A stretch of 64,000 nt of DNA from DATDIC01 sp963777625 (GCA_963777625.1 CAVZRO010000001.1:248001-312000), one strand, 5' to 3'. Numbered from the stretch's first letter, positions 36,014 through 45,148 are shown. The notes: a model not told the origin generated them from the sequence alone. Numbers and translations: made by a program.

Positions 36014-36472
36014 TTAGTGCGGCGGTGCGGGCTCGTGCAGAAGCTTTTCCATGAACACCCGATCATAGCCGGCCTGCCGCGCCCGTGCATATTCGTGCCA
36101 TCCCTCTGCACGATAGAGCACCAGGTTCTCGTGCATCAATTCGTGCGTGTAGAGGCGCAGCGCGGAATACCCGCGGCGGCGGGCTTCCGCCTCCGCGAAC
36201 GCCAGCAGGCGGCGACCGAGCCCTTGGCCCTGATGCGTCGGCGCGACGGCGATGTTGTCGAGCAGCAGATGGTCGGGCTGCCCGATCAGCACCAGGACGC
36301 CGATGATCCCGTTCTCGTCCAGCACCCAGGTCTCTCCGGCAGCGATGCGGGCAGCATAGTCGTCCAGCATCGGGCCCGGCCGTTTGCCGATCCGCGGGAC
36401 ATAGATCGCATAGGCATCACGGACGATTTGTTCGACAGCGCCTCGATCGGCTGCACCGGCAGGGCGGATCAT
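36014..36472 (-). CDS. GNAT-family N-acetyltransferase
   Basis: The 152-residue acetyl-CoA-dependent acyltransferase has motif A in IAVAPTHQGQGLGRRLLAFA (the Q/R-x-x-G-x-G/A loop binds the CoA pyrophosphate) and a C-terminal ALRLYTHELMHENLVLYRAE. The start overlaps the stop of the large TPR gene by ATGA (36469-36472), so they are translated together. The acceptor is unknown; it could act on an amine, an amino acid or a protein N-terminus linked to its partner. Confidence 0.88.
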   Translation of the reverse strand: MIRPAGAADRGAVEQIVRDAYAIYVPRIGKRPGPMLDDYAARIAAGETWVLDENGIIGVLVLIGQPDHLLLDNIAVAPTHQGQGLGRRLLAFAEAEARRRGYSALRLYTHELMHENLVLYRAEGWHEYARARQAGYDRVFMEKLLHEPAPPH

Positions 36473-39400
36473 TGCGCCGCCTGCTGGACCGGCTCGGTCC
36501 CAGGCTGACGCGGCTGTTCCACCCGCAATTCACAGATTGCCGACGCCGGAACCGCGTCCGGCTGTTCCAGCGATTGCATCAGCGCGGTCGCCTCCGACAG
36601 GTTGGGGTTCAAGGTAAGGGCTTGCTGACAGCGTTGCAGCGCAGCGTCCCGGTCGCCGCGCGACAACGCGGCGACCCCGAGATTGCACGTCGCTTCCACC
36701 ATTGTCGGGCTGAGCGTCAGCGCCGCAATCCATTTTTCCTCGGCCAGATCCTTGAAGCCGAGCCGCCAGTAGCAGTTACCGATATTGTATGCCGCCGGCG
36801 CGAGTTGCGGCGACAGGCGAAAGGCCGCCTGAAACTCGCCGAGCGCCCGGATAATCTGGCCGAGTCGGTAGGAGACGGAGGCAAGGTTATAGTGCGCGAC
36901 ATGGCTGTCGCCGGCCAGCTCGGTTGCGACCGTGTAGCGCCGCACCGCTTCGTCCAGCTCTCCCAGCCCATCGTAGGCGTTGCCGATATTGCTCTGGATC
37001 ACCGCGCGGCTCGCATCCTTCAGGCTTGCGGGCGCCAGCGCCAGGGCCTTTTCCCAGTGCTGGATCGCGTCCTGATACTGGTTACGTTTGAAGAAGATAT
37101 TGCCGAGGGTCTTTTCCAGCTCCGAGCGAATCGTCGGATCGTTGGAATTGTCGAGATCGAGCGCCGCCTGATATGCCTTCAATGCCGCGTCATATTCCTC
37201 GGTCATGTAGCACACGCGACCAAGTTCCTGCTGAACCCACGCGCTCTGAGGCTCGATCACGATGGCCTGTGAACAGGCCCGCTTGATGTGACCGACGATC
37301 TCGGCCTTCTCGGCCTGAGAAGATGCCAACAAATGCGCGCGTTCGTACTGCACAAGTGCCGCGTGATAGTCGCGCGCGCGTTCCAGGAAGAAGCCGAGGA
37401 ATTCGGCGCCTTTCGCATAGTTGGGCTGGCGCGCGACGACGGCGCGGCACAATGCGATGGCACGGTTGGTGTCCTGGTTCGACCCGAACGCGTAGCACTC
37501 GGCGGCGGAGAGCTGGCATTCCGTGTCGTCCGGCGTCTGCTTCAGCACCTCCTCCAGATGGGGCAGCGCCTTGTCCCAGCGCCCGTTCGCCTGATACGCG
37601 ATACCGAGATTGCGGCGAAAATCCACCCGGTCCGGCGCCAGCGCGATTGCATGCTCATAGCAGCTATAGGCCATCTCCCACCGTTCGAGCCGGCGATAGC
37701 TCAGCCCAAGCTGGTTGACGTAGTTGGCATTCGTCGGCTCCAGGCGCACCGCTTCATCATATTCGGCCAGCGCGCGTTCGTAGCTGGATACCCGGTCGTC
37801 GGCCGATCCAAGCTCGGCCTGACGGAAGCGGATGCGGCCGGCGTGATAGCGCCCCCTGGCCCGCGCAGAATCGCGGCGACAGGCAGCAAGGGCGAGTTCG
37901 AATTCCTCGGGCGGGGCGGGCGCACGGGTGGCAAAGAAGACATCGGCCAGTTCAAGCGCGCACGCGCTGCTGTCGGGCGTCAGGCCGAGCGCGGCGCGCC
38001 ACGCGGCAACCGCCTGTTCGTGCCGGCCGGCTTTCTTCTGCTGCCGGCCGATCGCCTGCCAGTAGGCGGATTTGCGAGCGTCATCGTTGCAGGCGTCGAT
38101 GGCCGCCTGATATTCATGAATGGCGCGATCGGCGCTGCCCAGTTCGACCAGCGTGTTGGCAAGATTGCCGTGCAGCACATCGTCAGCAGGCCGTAGCGCG
38201 ATCGCGGCGCGATAAATGTCGGCCGCTTCCTGGTGGCGCTTGGCTTCGTAGAACGCGTTGCCGAGATCGTTGAGCCGCAGCGGGTTCATCGGGTCCAGGT
38301 CGGCCGCCTTGCGAAACCAGTTGGTCGCCTCGGCCATGCGGCTGCGGTCGCCGGCGCGGACGGCCTTCAGCAAGGCGGTGGCCAGGTTGGCGCGAAACGC
38401 CGGGGTTTCGTCCTGATCCAGGTCGATCGCCAGCCGATACATCTTTTCCGCTTCCGCATAATCATCAAGCGCCAGCCGGAGATTGCCCAGGTTGTTGTGG
38501 ATGTCGGCGCTGTCCGGGAGCTCCGCGCGCGCCCGTTCATATTGGGCCAGGGCGACGTCGTAATTGCCCTCGCGATAGGCATTCCAGCCCAGGTTGAACT
38601 GCTCGATGAACGCGCGCCGGGGACCGGCACGCACGACCCCGTCGAGCAGCCGCAACTGCCGACCCCGCTGCTTCGTCTTGTCGTCCGCCGCGCAGGCCAG
38701 CAGCCCCTTCGTCTCCGGCCACAGATCCGCGGCGGCGGCGCGTGGCACGATATCCTCCAGCCTGCGGGTTTCATGACGATGCGCGCGGGCAAAGCGCAGG
38801 TTGCCGATCTGCTGGCTGAACACGTCGGCATAACCGAGCGCGAAAGCTGCCAGCTCGCGCGCTTCCAGATCGTTGATCAGCAGCCATTGCCGGAACCCGA
38901 GCTCCTGTTCGTGCAGGTCGCGCAAGCTCGGGCGCCCGGACGCGGCGTCCATCAGGTCGACGAACTCATGCCACTCAGTATTGGCGCCGACATGCTTCAG
39001 CACGACGTCGGCCCGGAAGTGCATGCGGGCAACCATTTCGTTGTGCAGGTTCTTGATCGCCTCGCTGGCCCAGTCGTCGCGCATCGCGTACTGGCCGCCT
39101 TTCATCCAGAACGCGTCGTAGATCGTGCGATACGCCTTGGCGGTGTAGAACAGCACCTCGCGGGCGTTGTCATTGACGAAGCCTTCCAGCACCTGCCCCA
39201 CATAGTGGGCGTCAGAGGTGATCTGCTCGAGCTGGAGCCGCCGCTTGGCCTCCAGGTAGTCAGTCAGCTTCCAGCCGATCAGGTAGGCATAGTTACTCAT
39301 CAGCCCGTAAGTGCCGGCAAACGCGGCGATATGATCGATCAGCCAGGACTCCAGCGCGTCGCGCCGTTTCTTATCCTGCGAAAGCCAATCCTGGCACAGC

Positions 39401-39474
39401 TTGCCGACCCATCCGGCAACGCCGCCAACCGCGGCCGAGGCGGTAATCGACGTATAGAGCTGTATCATCGTCAT
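36469..39474 (-). CDS. very large TPR-repeat protein with unique N-terminal domain
   Basis: The 1001-residue protein begins with a weakly hydrophobic stretch (SITASAAVGGVAGWVGKL, about 8-25). A helical domain of about 250 residues that I do not recognise comes next; it contains RDALESWLIDHIAAFAGTYG and REVLFYTAKAYRTIYDAFWM. From about residue 295 to 980 there are roughly 17 TPR units (FNLGWNAYREGNYDVALAQY, then DIHNNLGNLRLALDDYAEAE, and so on to ATCNLGVAALSRGDRDAALQ). TPR solenoids bind proteins. The gene sits between an 89-residue orphan (9 bp upstream) and a GNAT enzyme (4-bp overlap). I infer a scaffold that recruits partners for a membrane-associated task; the function is unknown. Confidence 0.8.
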   Translation of the reverse strand: MTMIQLYTSITASAAVGGVAGWVGKLCQDWLSQDKKRRDALESWLIDHIAAFAGTYGLMSNYAYLIGWKLTDYLEAKRRLQLEQITSDAHYVGQVLEGFVNDNAREVLFYTAKAYRTIYDAFWMKGGQYAMRDDWASEAIKNLHNEMVARMHFRADVVLKHVGANTEWHEFVDLMDAASGRPSLRDLHEQELGFRQWLLINDLEARELAAFALGYADVFSQQIGNLRFARAHRHETRRLEDIVPRAAAADLWPETKGLLACAADDKTKQRGRQLRLLDGVVRAGPRRAFIEQFNLGWNAYREGNYDVALAQYERARAELPDSADIHNNLGNLRLALDDYAEAEKMYRLAIDLDQDETPAFRANLATALLKAVRAGDRSRMAEATNWFRKAADLDPMNPLRLNDLGNAFYEAKRHQEAADIYRAAIALRPADDVLHGNLANTLVELGSADRAIHEYQAAIDACNDDARKSAYWQAIGRQQKKAGRHEQAVAAWRAALGLTPDSSACALELADVFFATRAPAPPEEFELALAACRRDSARARGRYHAGRIRFRQAELGSADDRVSSYERALAEYDEAVRLEPTNANYVNQLGLSYRRLERWEMAYSCYEHAIALAPDRVDFRRNLGIAYQANGRWDKALPHLEEVLKQTPDDTECQLSAAECYAFGSNQDTNRAIALCRAVVARQPNYAKGAEFLGFFLERARDYHAALVQYERAHLLASSQAEKAEIVGHIKRACSQAIVIEPQSAWVQQELGRVCYMTEEYDAALKAYQAALDLDNSNDPTIRSELEKTLGNIFFKRNQYQDAIQHWEKALALAPASLKDASRAVIQSNIGNAYDGLGELDEAVRRYTVATELAGDSHVAHYNLASVSYRLGQIIRALGEFQAAFRLSPQLAPAAYNIGNCYWRLGFKDLAEEKWIAALTLSPTMVEATCNLGVAALSRGDRDAALQRCQQALTLNPNLSEATALMQSLEQPDAVPASAICELRVEQPRQPGTEPVQQAAQ

Positions 39475-39482
39475 CAGCGTGC

Positions 39483-39752
39483 CTACCCCCCAGGCTGCAT
39501 CTGATCCGGCGTGGCCTGGATTTGCCGCAGCAGCGACTCCAGGCGCGAACGCGCGTGGTCGATCACCGCGGCTCCGGGCCCCGTGTCATCCCGGCGGGGG
39601 CGCTCCAGTACCAGAAGGGTAGTGTCAATCAGCTCGATCGCCTCCTGCCGGTCCAGCACGCCCTTCATCACCAGGCGCACCAGCATGGCAGCCTGCACCA
39701 GCGAGCCTGCCATCGCCTCCCCGAGCGCCGCGGCGCTGATATCGACCGGCAT
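39483..39752 (-). CDS. small alpha-helical protein of unknown function
   Basis: The 89-residue protein (MPVDISAAALGEAMAGSLVQ) ends 9 bp before the large TPR gene and is likely the first gene of that operon. It is predicted to be largely helical, with an Ala/Leu-rich first half (AAMLVRLVMKGVLDRQEAIE), a LIDTTLLVLE segment and a polar C-terminus. I recognise no family. It may be a binding partner or chaperone of the TPR protein; this is inferred from gene order only. Confidence 0.6.
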   Translation of the reverse strand: MPVDISAAALGEAMAGSLVQAAMLVRLVMKGVLDRQEAIELIDTTLLVLERPRRDDTGPGAAVIDHARSRLESLLRQIQATPDQMQPGG

Positions 39753-39804
39753 GGTGGCGTTCCGCCCTTTCCCGCGCTAGGTCACCCCCGGAACAGGAGC
39801 ACCC

Positions 39805-40989
39805 ATGGCCTATTACGAGACACGTCATGTCGCCGGCCGGCATTTCCTGCAAATCCCGGGGCCTACCAATGTGCCCGAACGGGTGCTGCGGGCAATCGAT
39901 AATCCGACGATGGACCATCGTGGCCCCGATTTCGGACGCCTGGGCAAGCAGTTGCTGGAGCGGCTGCCGACGGTGTTCCAGACCAGCGGACCGGTGGTGA
40001 TCTATCCCGCCTCCGGCACCGGCGCGTGGGAGGCAGCACTGGTCAACACGCTGTCGCCCGGCGATGCGGTGCTGATGTGCCGCACCGGCTGGTTCGCCAC
40101 CTTGTGGCGGGAGATGGCGGAGCGGCTCGGGCTGGACCCGGTGCTGGTGGAAACCGATTGGCGGCGCGGCGCCGACGTGGACGCCATCGGCACCGCGCTG
40201 GCGCAGGACCGCGGCCATCGCATCAAGGCAGTTTGTGTCGTCCACAACGAAACCTCCACCGGCTGCACCAGCCGCATCGACGAGGTGCGGCGGGTGATGG
40301 ACGAGGTGACGCATCCGGCGCTGCTGATGGTGGATACCATCTCGTCGCTGGCGAGCATCGACTATCGCCACGATGAGTGGCGGGTGGACGTCACGGTCGC
40401 CGGGTCACAGAAGGGCCTGATGTTGCCGCCCGGCCTGTCGTTCAACGCGGTCAGCCCGAAGGCGCTGCAAGCGGCGGAGACAGCGAAGCTGCCGCGCAGC
40501 TACTGGGACTGGCGGGCCATGCTGGCAGCCAACGAGACCGGATTCTTCCCTTACACGCCGGGCACCAACCTGTTGTACGGGCTGAACGAGGCGGTGACCA
40601 TGCTGCTGGAAGAAGGACTGGCGAACGTGTTCGCCCGCCACGACCGGCATGCGGAGGCCACGCGGCGCGCGGTGCGGCGCTGGGGGCTGGAGGTGCAATG
40701 CCTCGATCCGCGGCACTATTCGTCGTCGCTGACCGCGGTGCGGGTGCCGGAGGGCCACAGCGCCGACGGGCTGCGCGCGGTGATCCTGGAGAAGTTCAAC
40801 ATGAGCCTCGGCAGCGGGCTCGGTATCCTCAAGGACCGCGTGTTTCGGATCGGGCATCTGGGGGACCTCAGCGATCTGATGCTGATCGGCACGCTGGGGG
40901 GCGTGGAGATGGGGTTGCGGGCGGCCGGCGTGCCGCACCAGACAGGCGGTGTGCAGGCAGCGATGGATTTTCTGGCCGGGAATGCCTGA
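39805..40989 (+). CDS. class V aminotransferase, serine--glyoxylate/alanine--glyoxylate type
   Basis: The 394-residue PLP enzyme starts behind an AGGAGC site. It follows the SgaA pattern: HFLQIPGPTNVPERVLRAID at the N-terminus, YPASGTGAWEAALVN, VVHNETSTGC, LMVDTISSLASIDY and the Schiff-base lysine K203 in VAGSQKGLMLPPG. The C-terminal part keeps SLGSGLGILKDRVFRIGHLG. It transfers the amino group of serine or alanine to glyoxylate, giving glycine. The next gene, overlapping its end, encodes a D-2-hydroxyacid (glycolate-like) oxidase, so a glyoxylate or 2-oxoacid link is likely. Confidence 0.92.
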   Translation: MAYYETRHVAGRHFLQIPGPTNVPERVLRAIDNPTMDHRGPDFGRLGKQLLERLPTVFQTSGPVVIYPASGTGAWEAALVNTLSPGDAVLMCRTGWFATLWREMAERLGLDPVLVETDWRRGADVDAIGTALAQDRGHRIKAVCVVHNETSTGCTSRIDEVRRVMDEVTHPALLMVDTISSLASIDYRHDEWRVDVTVAGSQKGLMLPPGLSFNAVSPKALQAAETAKLPRSYWDWRAMLAANETGFFPYTPGTNLLYGLNEAVTMLLEEGLANVFARHDRHAEATRRAVRRWGLEVQCLDPRHYSSSLTAVRVPEGHSADGLRAVILEKFNMSLGSGLGILKDRVFRIGHLGDLSDLMLIGTLGGVEMGLRAAGVPHQTGGVQAAMDFLAGNA

Positions 40990-41020
40990 GGCGCCCTCAC
41001 CCGCCATGCTGCGCATGGCG

Positions 41021-41045
41021 ACCTCTCCCGCGAAGCGGGAGAGGT
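41021..41045. repeat. palindromic element at the aminotransferase/oxidase junction
   Basis: ACCTCTCCCGC (41021-41031) is perfectly complementary to 41035-41045 with a 3-base loop. A looser palindrome, CGCCATGCTGCGCATGGCG, precedes it at 41002-41020. The combined block resembles the short palindromic repeats scattered between genes in many proteobacteria. It covers the end of the aminotransferase gene and the possible starts of the oxidase gene, so it may act as a terminator or attenuator and makes the oxidase start uncertain. Confidence 0.65.
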
Positions 41046-43260
41046 GGGACCTGGCGCGGAAGTTGCGCAAGGAAACTCAGGCGGAGGTGCTGTTCGGGCC
41101 GGCGGACCGCGGACGCTACGCCACCGATGCGTCGATCTATCAGGTGGAACCGATCGGCGTGGTGGTGCCGCGCACGTATCGAGGATGTCGCGACCACGCT
41201 GGCAATCGCGCGGCGAGGAAGGGATACCGGTGCTGGCGCGGGGCGGCGGCACCAGCCAGTGCGGGCAGACGGTCAATCGCGCGCTGGTGGTGGATTTCTC
41301 CAAGCACCTGCGGCGCGTGCTGCGCGTCGATCCGGCGGCGCGCACCGCGCTGGTCGAGCCGGGCATCGTGCTCGGGCATCTGAACGCCGCGCTGAAGCCG
41401 CACGGGCTGTTCTTCCCGGTCGATCCGTCCACCCATGCGCGCTGCACCATCGGCGGCATGGCCGGCAACAATTCCTGCGGCTCCAAATCCATCCGCTACG
41501 GGCTGATGGCCGACAATGTCAGCGCCATCGACGCCATCCTGGCGGACGGCACACAGCATCGGTTCGGGCTGCTGCCGGACAATCTCGGCGCCGACATGCC
41601 GGCGCGCGTCGCCGACCTGGTGCAGCGGCTGCGCGCCCTGGGGGCATCGGAAGCCGAGGAGATCGCGGCACGGTTTCCGAAGCAACTGCGCCGCGTCGGC
41701 GGCTACAACATCGACGCGCTGACGCCGGCGGCACGCGCCGCCGGGCGGGAGAACCTGGCCCGGCTGCTGGTCGGGTCGGAAGGCACGCTGGCCGTATCCG
41801 CCGCCATCGAACTCGCCCTGCACCCGATCAAGCCGCGCAAGGTCGTCGGCATCTGCCAGTTCCCCAGCTTTCGCGCCGCCATGGATGCAACGAAGTACCT
41901 GGTCGCGCTCGACCCGGAAGCGGTGGAGCTGGTCGATCGCACCATGATCGATCTCGGCCGCGGGATCCCGATCTACCGCCCGATGATCGAGCGCATGCTG
42001 ATCGGCGAGCCGGACAGCCTGCTGCTGGTGGAATTCCACGGCCACGACGACGCACCATTGCTGGCGAAGCTGGACGAGCTGGAAACCGCAATGGCCGATC
42101 TCGGTCATCCGGGCCAGGTGGTGCGGGCAACCGACCCCGCCTTCCAGGCCGGCATCGCCGAGGTGCGCGAGGCCGGGCTGAACATCATGATGTCGATGAA
42201 GGGCGACGCCAAACCGGTTTCCTTCATCGAGGACTGCGCTGTCGGTCTGGACGACCTCGCCGATTATACCGAACGTCTGAACGACGTGTTCGCCCGCCAT
42301 GGCACCAAGGGCACGTGGTACGCGCACGCCTCGGTGGGCTGCCTGCACGTGCGGCCCGTGCTGAACATGAAAGACCCCGTCGACGTCGCGACCATGCACG
42401 CAGTGGCCGAGGAATGCTTCGCTTTGGTGCGCGAATACAAGGGCTCGCACAGCGGCGAACACGGCGACGGCATCGCCCGCAGCGAGTTCCACGACTCCAT
42501 GTTCGGTTCCCGCATCGTCCGCGCATTCGAGACGGTGAAGGACGCATTCGACCCCACCGCCATGCTGAATCCGAACCGCATCGTGCGGGCGCCGCGCATG
42601 GATGACCGCACGCTGTTCCGCTACGGCCCAAACTATGCGCCAGCACCCGGTTTCACCCCGCAACTGGACTGGTCGGCGCATCCTGGGCCGCTCGGCGGCA
42701 TGCTCGGCGCGGTCGAGATGTGCAACAACAACGGCACCTGCCGCGCCTTCGACGCCGGCGTGATGTGCCCGAGCTACCGCGTCACCCGCGACGAGGAACA
42801 CGTCACCCGCGGCCGCGCCAACACGTTGCGTCTGGCACTGACTGGCCAACTGGGACCGGACGCGATGGCCTCCGACGAGGTCGCGGCGGCGATGGCGCTG
42901 TGCGTGTCGTGCAAGGGCTGTCGGCGCGAATGCCCGACCGGCGTCGATATGGCGAAGATGAAGATCGAGGTGCTGGCCGCGCGCGCGGCGCGTCATGGGC
43001 TGTCGCGGCGCGACCGGATGGTCGCCATGCTGCCGCGCATCGCCCCGCTCGCCGCGCGCATGCGGCTGGTTGCCAATGCGCGCAATCACAGCCCGGTGCT
43101 GCGGCGCCTGGGTGAACGCTGGCTTGGACTGGCAGCGGAACGACGCCTTCCGGTGTGGGACGCGAATCCATTCCATGATGAAGAGGCTGACGCGATCCGG
43201 CGCCCGGCCGCCACAGCCACTATGCCCGCCGCCACAACCGTCATGCCCGCCACCTCCACC

Positions 43261-43344
43261 GTCATGCCCGCGAAAGCGGGCATCCAGTCTGCTCGCGCGG
43301 ACATGCGTGGCGGCATGCTGGATTCCCGCTTTCGCGGGAATGAC
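43261..43344. repeat. 84-bp composite palindromic repeat inside a coding region
   Basis: The left arm 43261-43287 (GTCATGCCCGCGAAAGCGGG then CATCCAG) mirrors the right arm 43318-43344, which reads as its near-complement with two substitutions. Each arm is itself a hairpin (CCCGCGAAAGCGGG). Three degenerate copies of an ATGCCCGCC unit lead into it (43221-43262). The element is open in the oxidase frame and is translated as VMPAKAGIQ ... DSRFRGNDG, a signature familiar from dispersed palindromic repeats of proteobacteria. A half copy lies at 47711-47735. Confidence 0.85.
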
Positions 43345-44064
43345 GGGGCCCAGCACGTCTTCCTCTTCGCCGACACGTTCAACCGCTGGTTCGAACCCGA
43401 AAACCTGCGCGCCGCCATCCGCGTCCTGGGCGCTGCCGGCTATCGCGTCCGCATGCCTTCTGCCGGCAGCCGCCCCCTTTGTTGCGGACGCACCTACCTC
43501 GCCGCCGGGCTGGTCGAGCAGGCACGCACCGAAGCCCGCCGCACCCTCGCTGCCTTGTCCGGCGATCGTCCGGTCATCGGCCTGGAACCCTCCTGCCTGC
43601 TGACCTTGCGCGACGAATTTCCCGCCCTGCTGCCCGGCGACGCCACGCGCGACCTGGCCGCGCGGGCAATGCTGCTGTCGGAGTTTCTGGCTCGCGAAAA
43701 GCCACCGCTCGCGCTTGCGCGCCATGCCGGTCATGGCGCACGTGCACGGCCATTGCCATCAGAAATCGTTCGGCGCGTTCCCGGATGCATTGTCGGTACT
43801 GCGGCGCATCCCGGAGCTGACAGTGCAGCCCATCGCGTCATCCTGCTGCGGCATGGCCGGGGCGTTCGGCTACCAGGCAGAGACGCTGCCCGTATCGAAA
43901 GCGATGGCCGAGGCCGCACTGATGCCGGCAATCCGCGCCGCCGCAGCCGATGCGATTATTGTTGCCGATGGAACCTCATGCCGCCATCAAATCGCCGATC
44001 TTGCCGGGCGCCAGGCGGTGCATTCGGTTCGCGTGCTGGACCGCGCGCTCACCGCCTGATCTCG

Positions 44065-44180
44065 CACCCACCGTTACGCGCACTACCCACCGTCACCCGC
44101 ACCACCCACCGTTACGCACCGCCCCCACCGTTACGCACCCACCCCGTCATGCGCGGGCTCGTCCCGCGCATCCACGTCTT
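44065..44180. repeat. degenerate tandem repeat array ending in a palindromic unit
   Basis: Four imperfect copies of a CACCCACCGTTACGC unit (44065, 44084, 44103, 44122) fill the gap between two convergent genes. They are followed by a 36-bp unit (44145-44180) whose core ATGCGCGGGCTCGTCCCGCG continues CAT, a 9-bp stem with a 5-base loop. The same 36-bp unit, with four differences, ends the array at 63401-63490. A bidirectional terminator role is possible. Confidence 0.75.
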
Positions 44181-44221
44181 TCCGCCACACGCAAGCCGCT
44201 ACTGCCGCGGCGCACCCACTC

Positions 44222-45148
44222 TCACCCGCCAAGACCCTCCTGCGCCTCCCGCAGCACCGTCACACTTTCGCGCAGCGCGGCTGTTTCCTCGTCGCTCATC
44301 GCCGGCTCGAAGACCCGCAGCACCCCCTCCCGCCCTATCACCGAGGGCAGCGACAGCGTCACCCCATACCCGGCGTGGAAACTACCCACCGGCACCACGG
44401 CACGTTCGTCCCTCGCAACCATCTCCGCCAGCCGTGCACACACCATGCCGATGCCAAGCTGGCTCGCGCCGATCCCCTCGATGATGGTGATATTGGCGGC
44501 GCGCACCGTCTTCTCGATCTCCTCGCGCATCGCCGCCTCGCCGCCCGGCTCGATCCGGCTCAGCTTCACGCCACCCACCCGCACGCCCGACCACAGAAAA
44601 ACGGAAGAGGTGCCGTGTTCGCCCAGCACCTGCGCCTCCACGCTGTGCGGATTCACCTGCAGCCGTTCCGCCAGGTGAAAGCGGAACCGCAGCGAATCCA
44701 GCAGCGTACCGGTGCTCACCGCCCGCTCATGCCGTACCAACCGCCGCGTCAGGAGAGCCAGCGGATCGGGTGGATCGGTAACCACCAGCAGCACGGCACC
44801 CGGCGCGGCATCGACAATGAGCGGCACGACCCCGCGATAAATCTCTGCATTCTTCTCCAGCAGCCGCGGCCTGCCCTGCTTGTCGTTTCGATCGATGGCG
44901 CCACCGCTCTTCTCGTTCAGGCCGACCGTGATCATCACCTGCCCGGCGCCGCGCAGCTCGTCGTAATCCCCGGCCCGCAGCCGCACGGACTGGGACAGGA
45001 TGGCGCCGTAGCGGATATCGGCGATTTCGCCCTCCGCGCGCTCCGACGTGCGATCGACGACCACGATCTCCTCCGCCGGCCCGCGCATGGTCAGTGCCAG
45101 AAGACAGGCCCGTCCCACCGCCCCCGCGCCGATGATGCCAACCTTCAT
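44222..45148 (-). CDS. lactate/malate dehydrogenase-family protein with atypical substrate loop
   Basis: The 308-residue enzyme starts at ATG 45148 (MKVGIIGAGAVGRACLLALT); eleven upstream in-frame residues are not family-like. The fold, catalytic D151, substrate Arg154 (LLDSLRFR) and catalytic His178 (GEHGTSS) are those of 2-hydroxyacid:NAD dehydrogenases. However, the discriminator position (Gln in lactate, Arg in malate dehydrogenase) is Glu79 in GLNEKSGG, the mobile loop carries about seven extra residues (AIDRNDKQGR), and the usual NPVD is TDPPD (D125). The substrate is therefore neither plain lactate nor malate by rule. The gene is convergent with the hydroxyacid oxidase gene. Confidence 0.85.
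   Translation of the reverse strand: MKVGIIGAGAVGRACLLALTMRGPAEEIVVVDRTSERAEGEIADIRYGAILSQSVRLRAGDYDELRGAGQVMITVGLNEKSGGAIDRNDKQGRPRLLEKNAEIYRGVVPLIVDAAPGAVLLVVTDPPDPLALLTRRLVRHERAVSTGTLLDSLRFRFHLAERLQVNPHSVEAQVLGEHGTSSVFLWSGVRVGGVKLSRIEPGGEAAMREEIEKTVRAANITIIEGIGASQLGIGMVCARLAEMVARDERAVVPVGSFHAGYGVTLSLPSVIGREGVLRVFEPAMSDEETAALRESVTVLREAQEGLGG

Larger units (their letters stand above)
40982..44059 (+). pseudogene. YdiJ-like FAD/Fe-S D-2-hydroxyacid dehydrogenase, three frameshifts and an in-frame repeat insertion
   Basis: The protein of about 1020 residues has an FAD-binding-4 domain (ARGGGTSQCGQTVN; GGMAGNNSCGSKSIRYG; GSEGTLAV), an FAD-oxidase C-terminal domain (HASVGCLHVRPVLNMKD; SHSGEHGDGIARSE), Cys-rich 4Fe-4S sites (CVSCKGCRRECPTGVDMAKM) and CCG domains (PLCCGRTYLAAG; SSCCGMAGAFGYQ). 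This is the architecture of E. coli YdiJ, a D-2-hydroxyglutarate dehydrogenase. The sequence changes frame near 41170, 41212 and 43720, each fitting one surplus base. Starts at 40982, 41006 and 41015 are all possible and lie in a palindromic element. About 45 extra residues between the Fe-S and CCG domains come from a repeat (43261-43344). Confidence 0.85.

Noticed and set aside
43221..43344. CRISPR array
   Set aside because: The repeats are short, unequal, palindromic and without regular unique spacers; no cas genes nearby.
41140..43734. 864-codon antisense frame opposite the oxidase gene
   Set aside because: His/Gln/Gly-rich composition without motifs; it is the usual long shadow frame in high-GC DNA.
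41044..44484. 1146-codon frame for the oxidase running past 44059
   Set aside because: After 43730 it is Pro/Arg-rich nonsense; the CCG-domain sequence continues in another frame and stops at 44059.
44222..45148. plain malate or lactate dehydrogenase assignment
   Set aside because: The specificity residue and NPVD motif are both altered, so a named activity is not justified.
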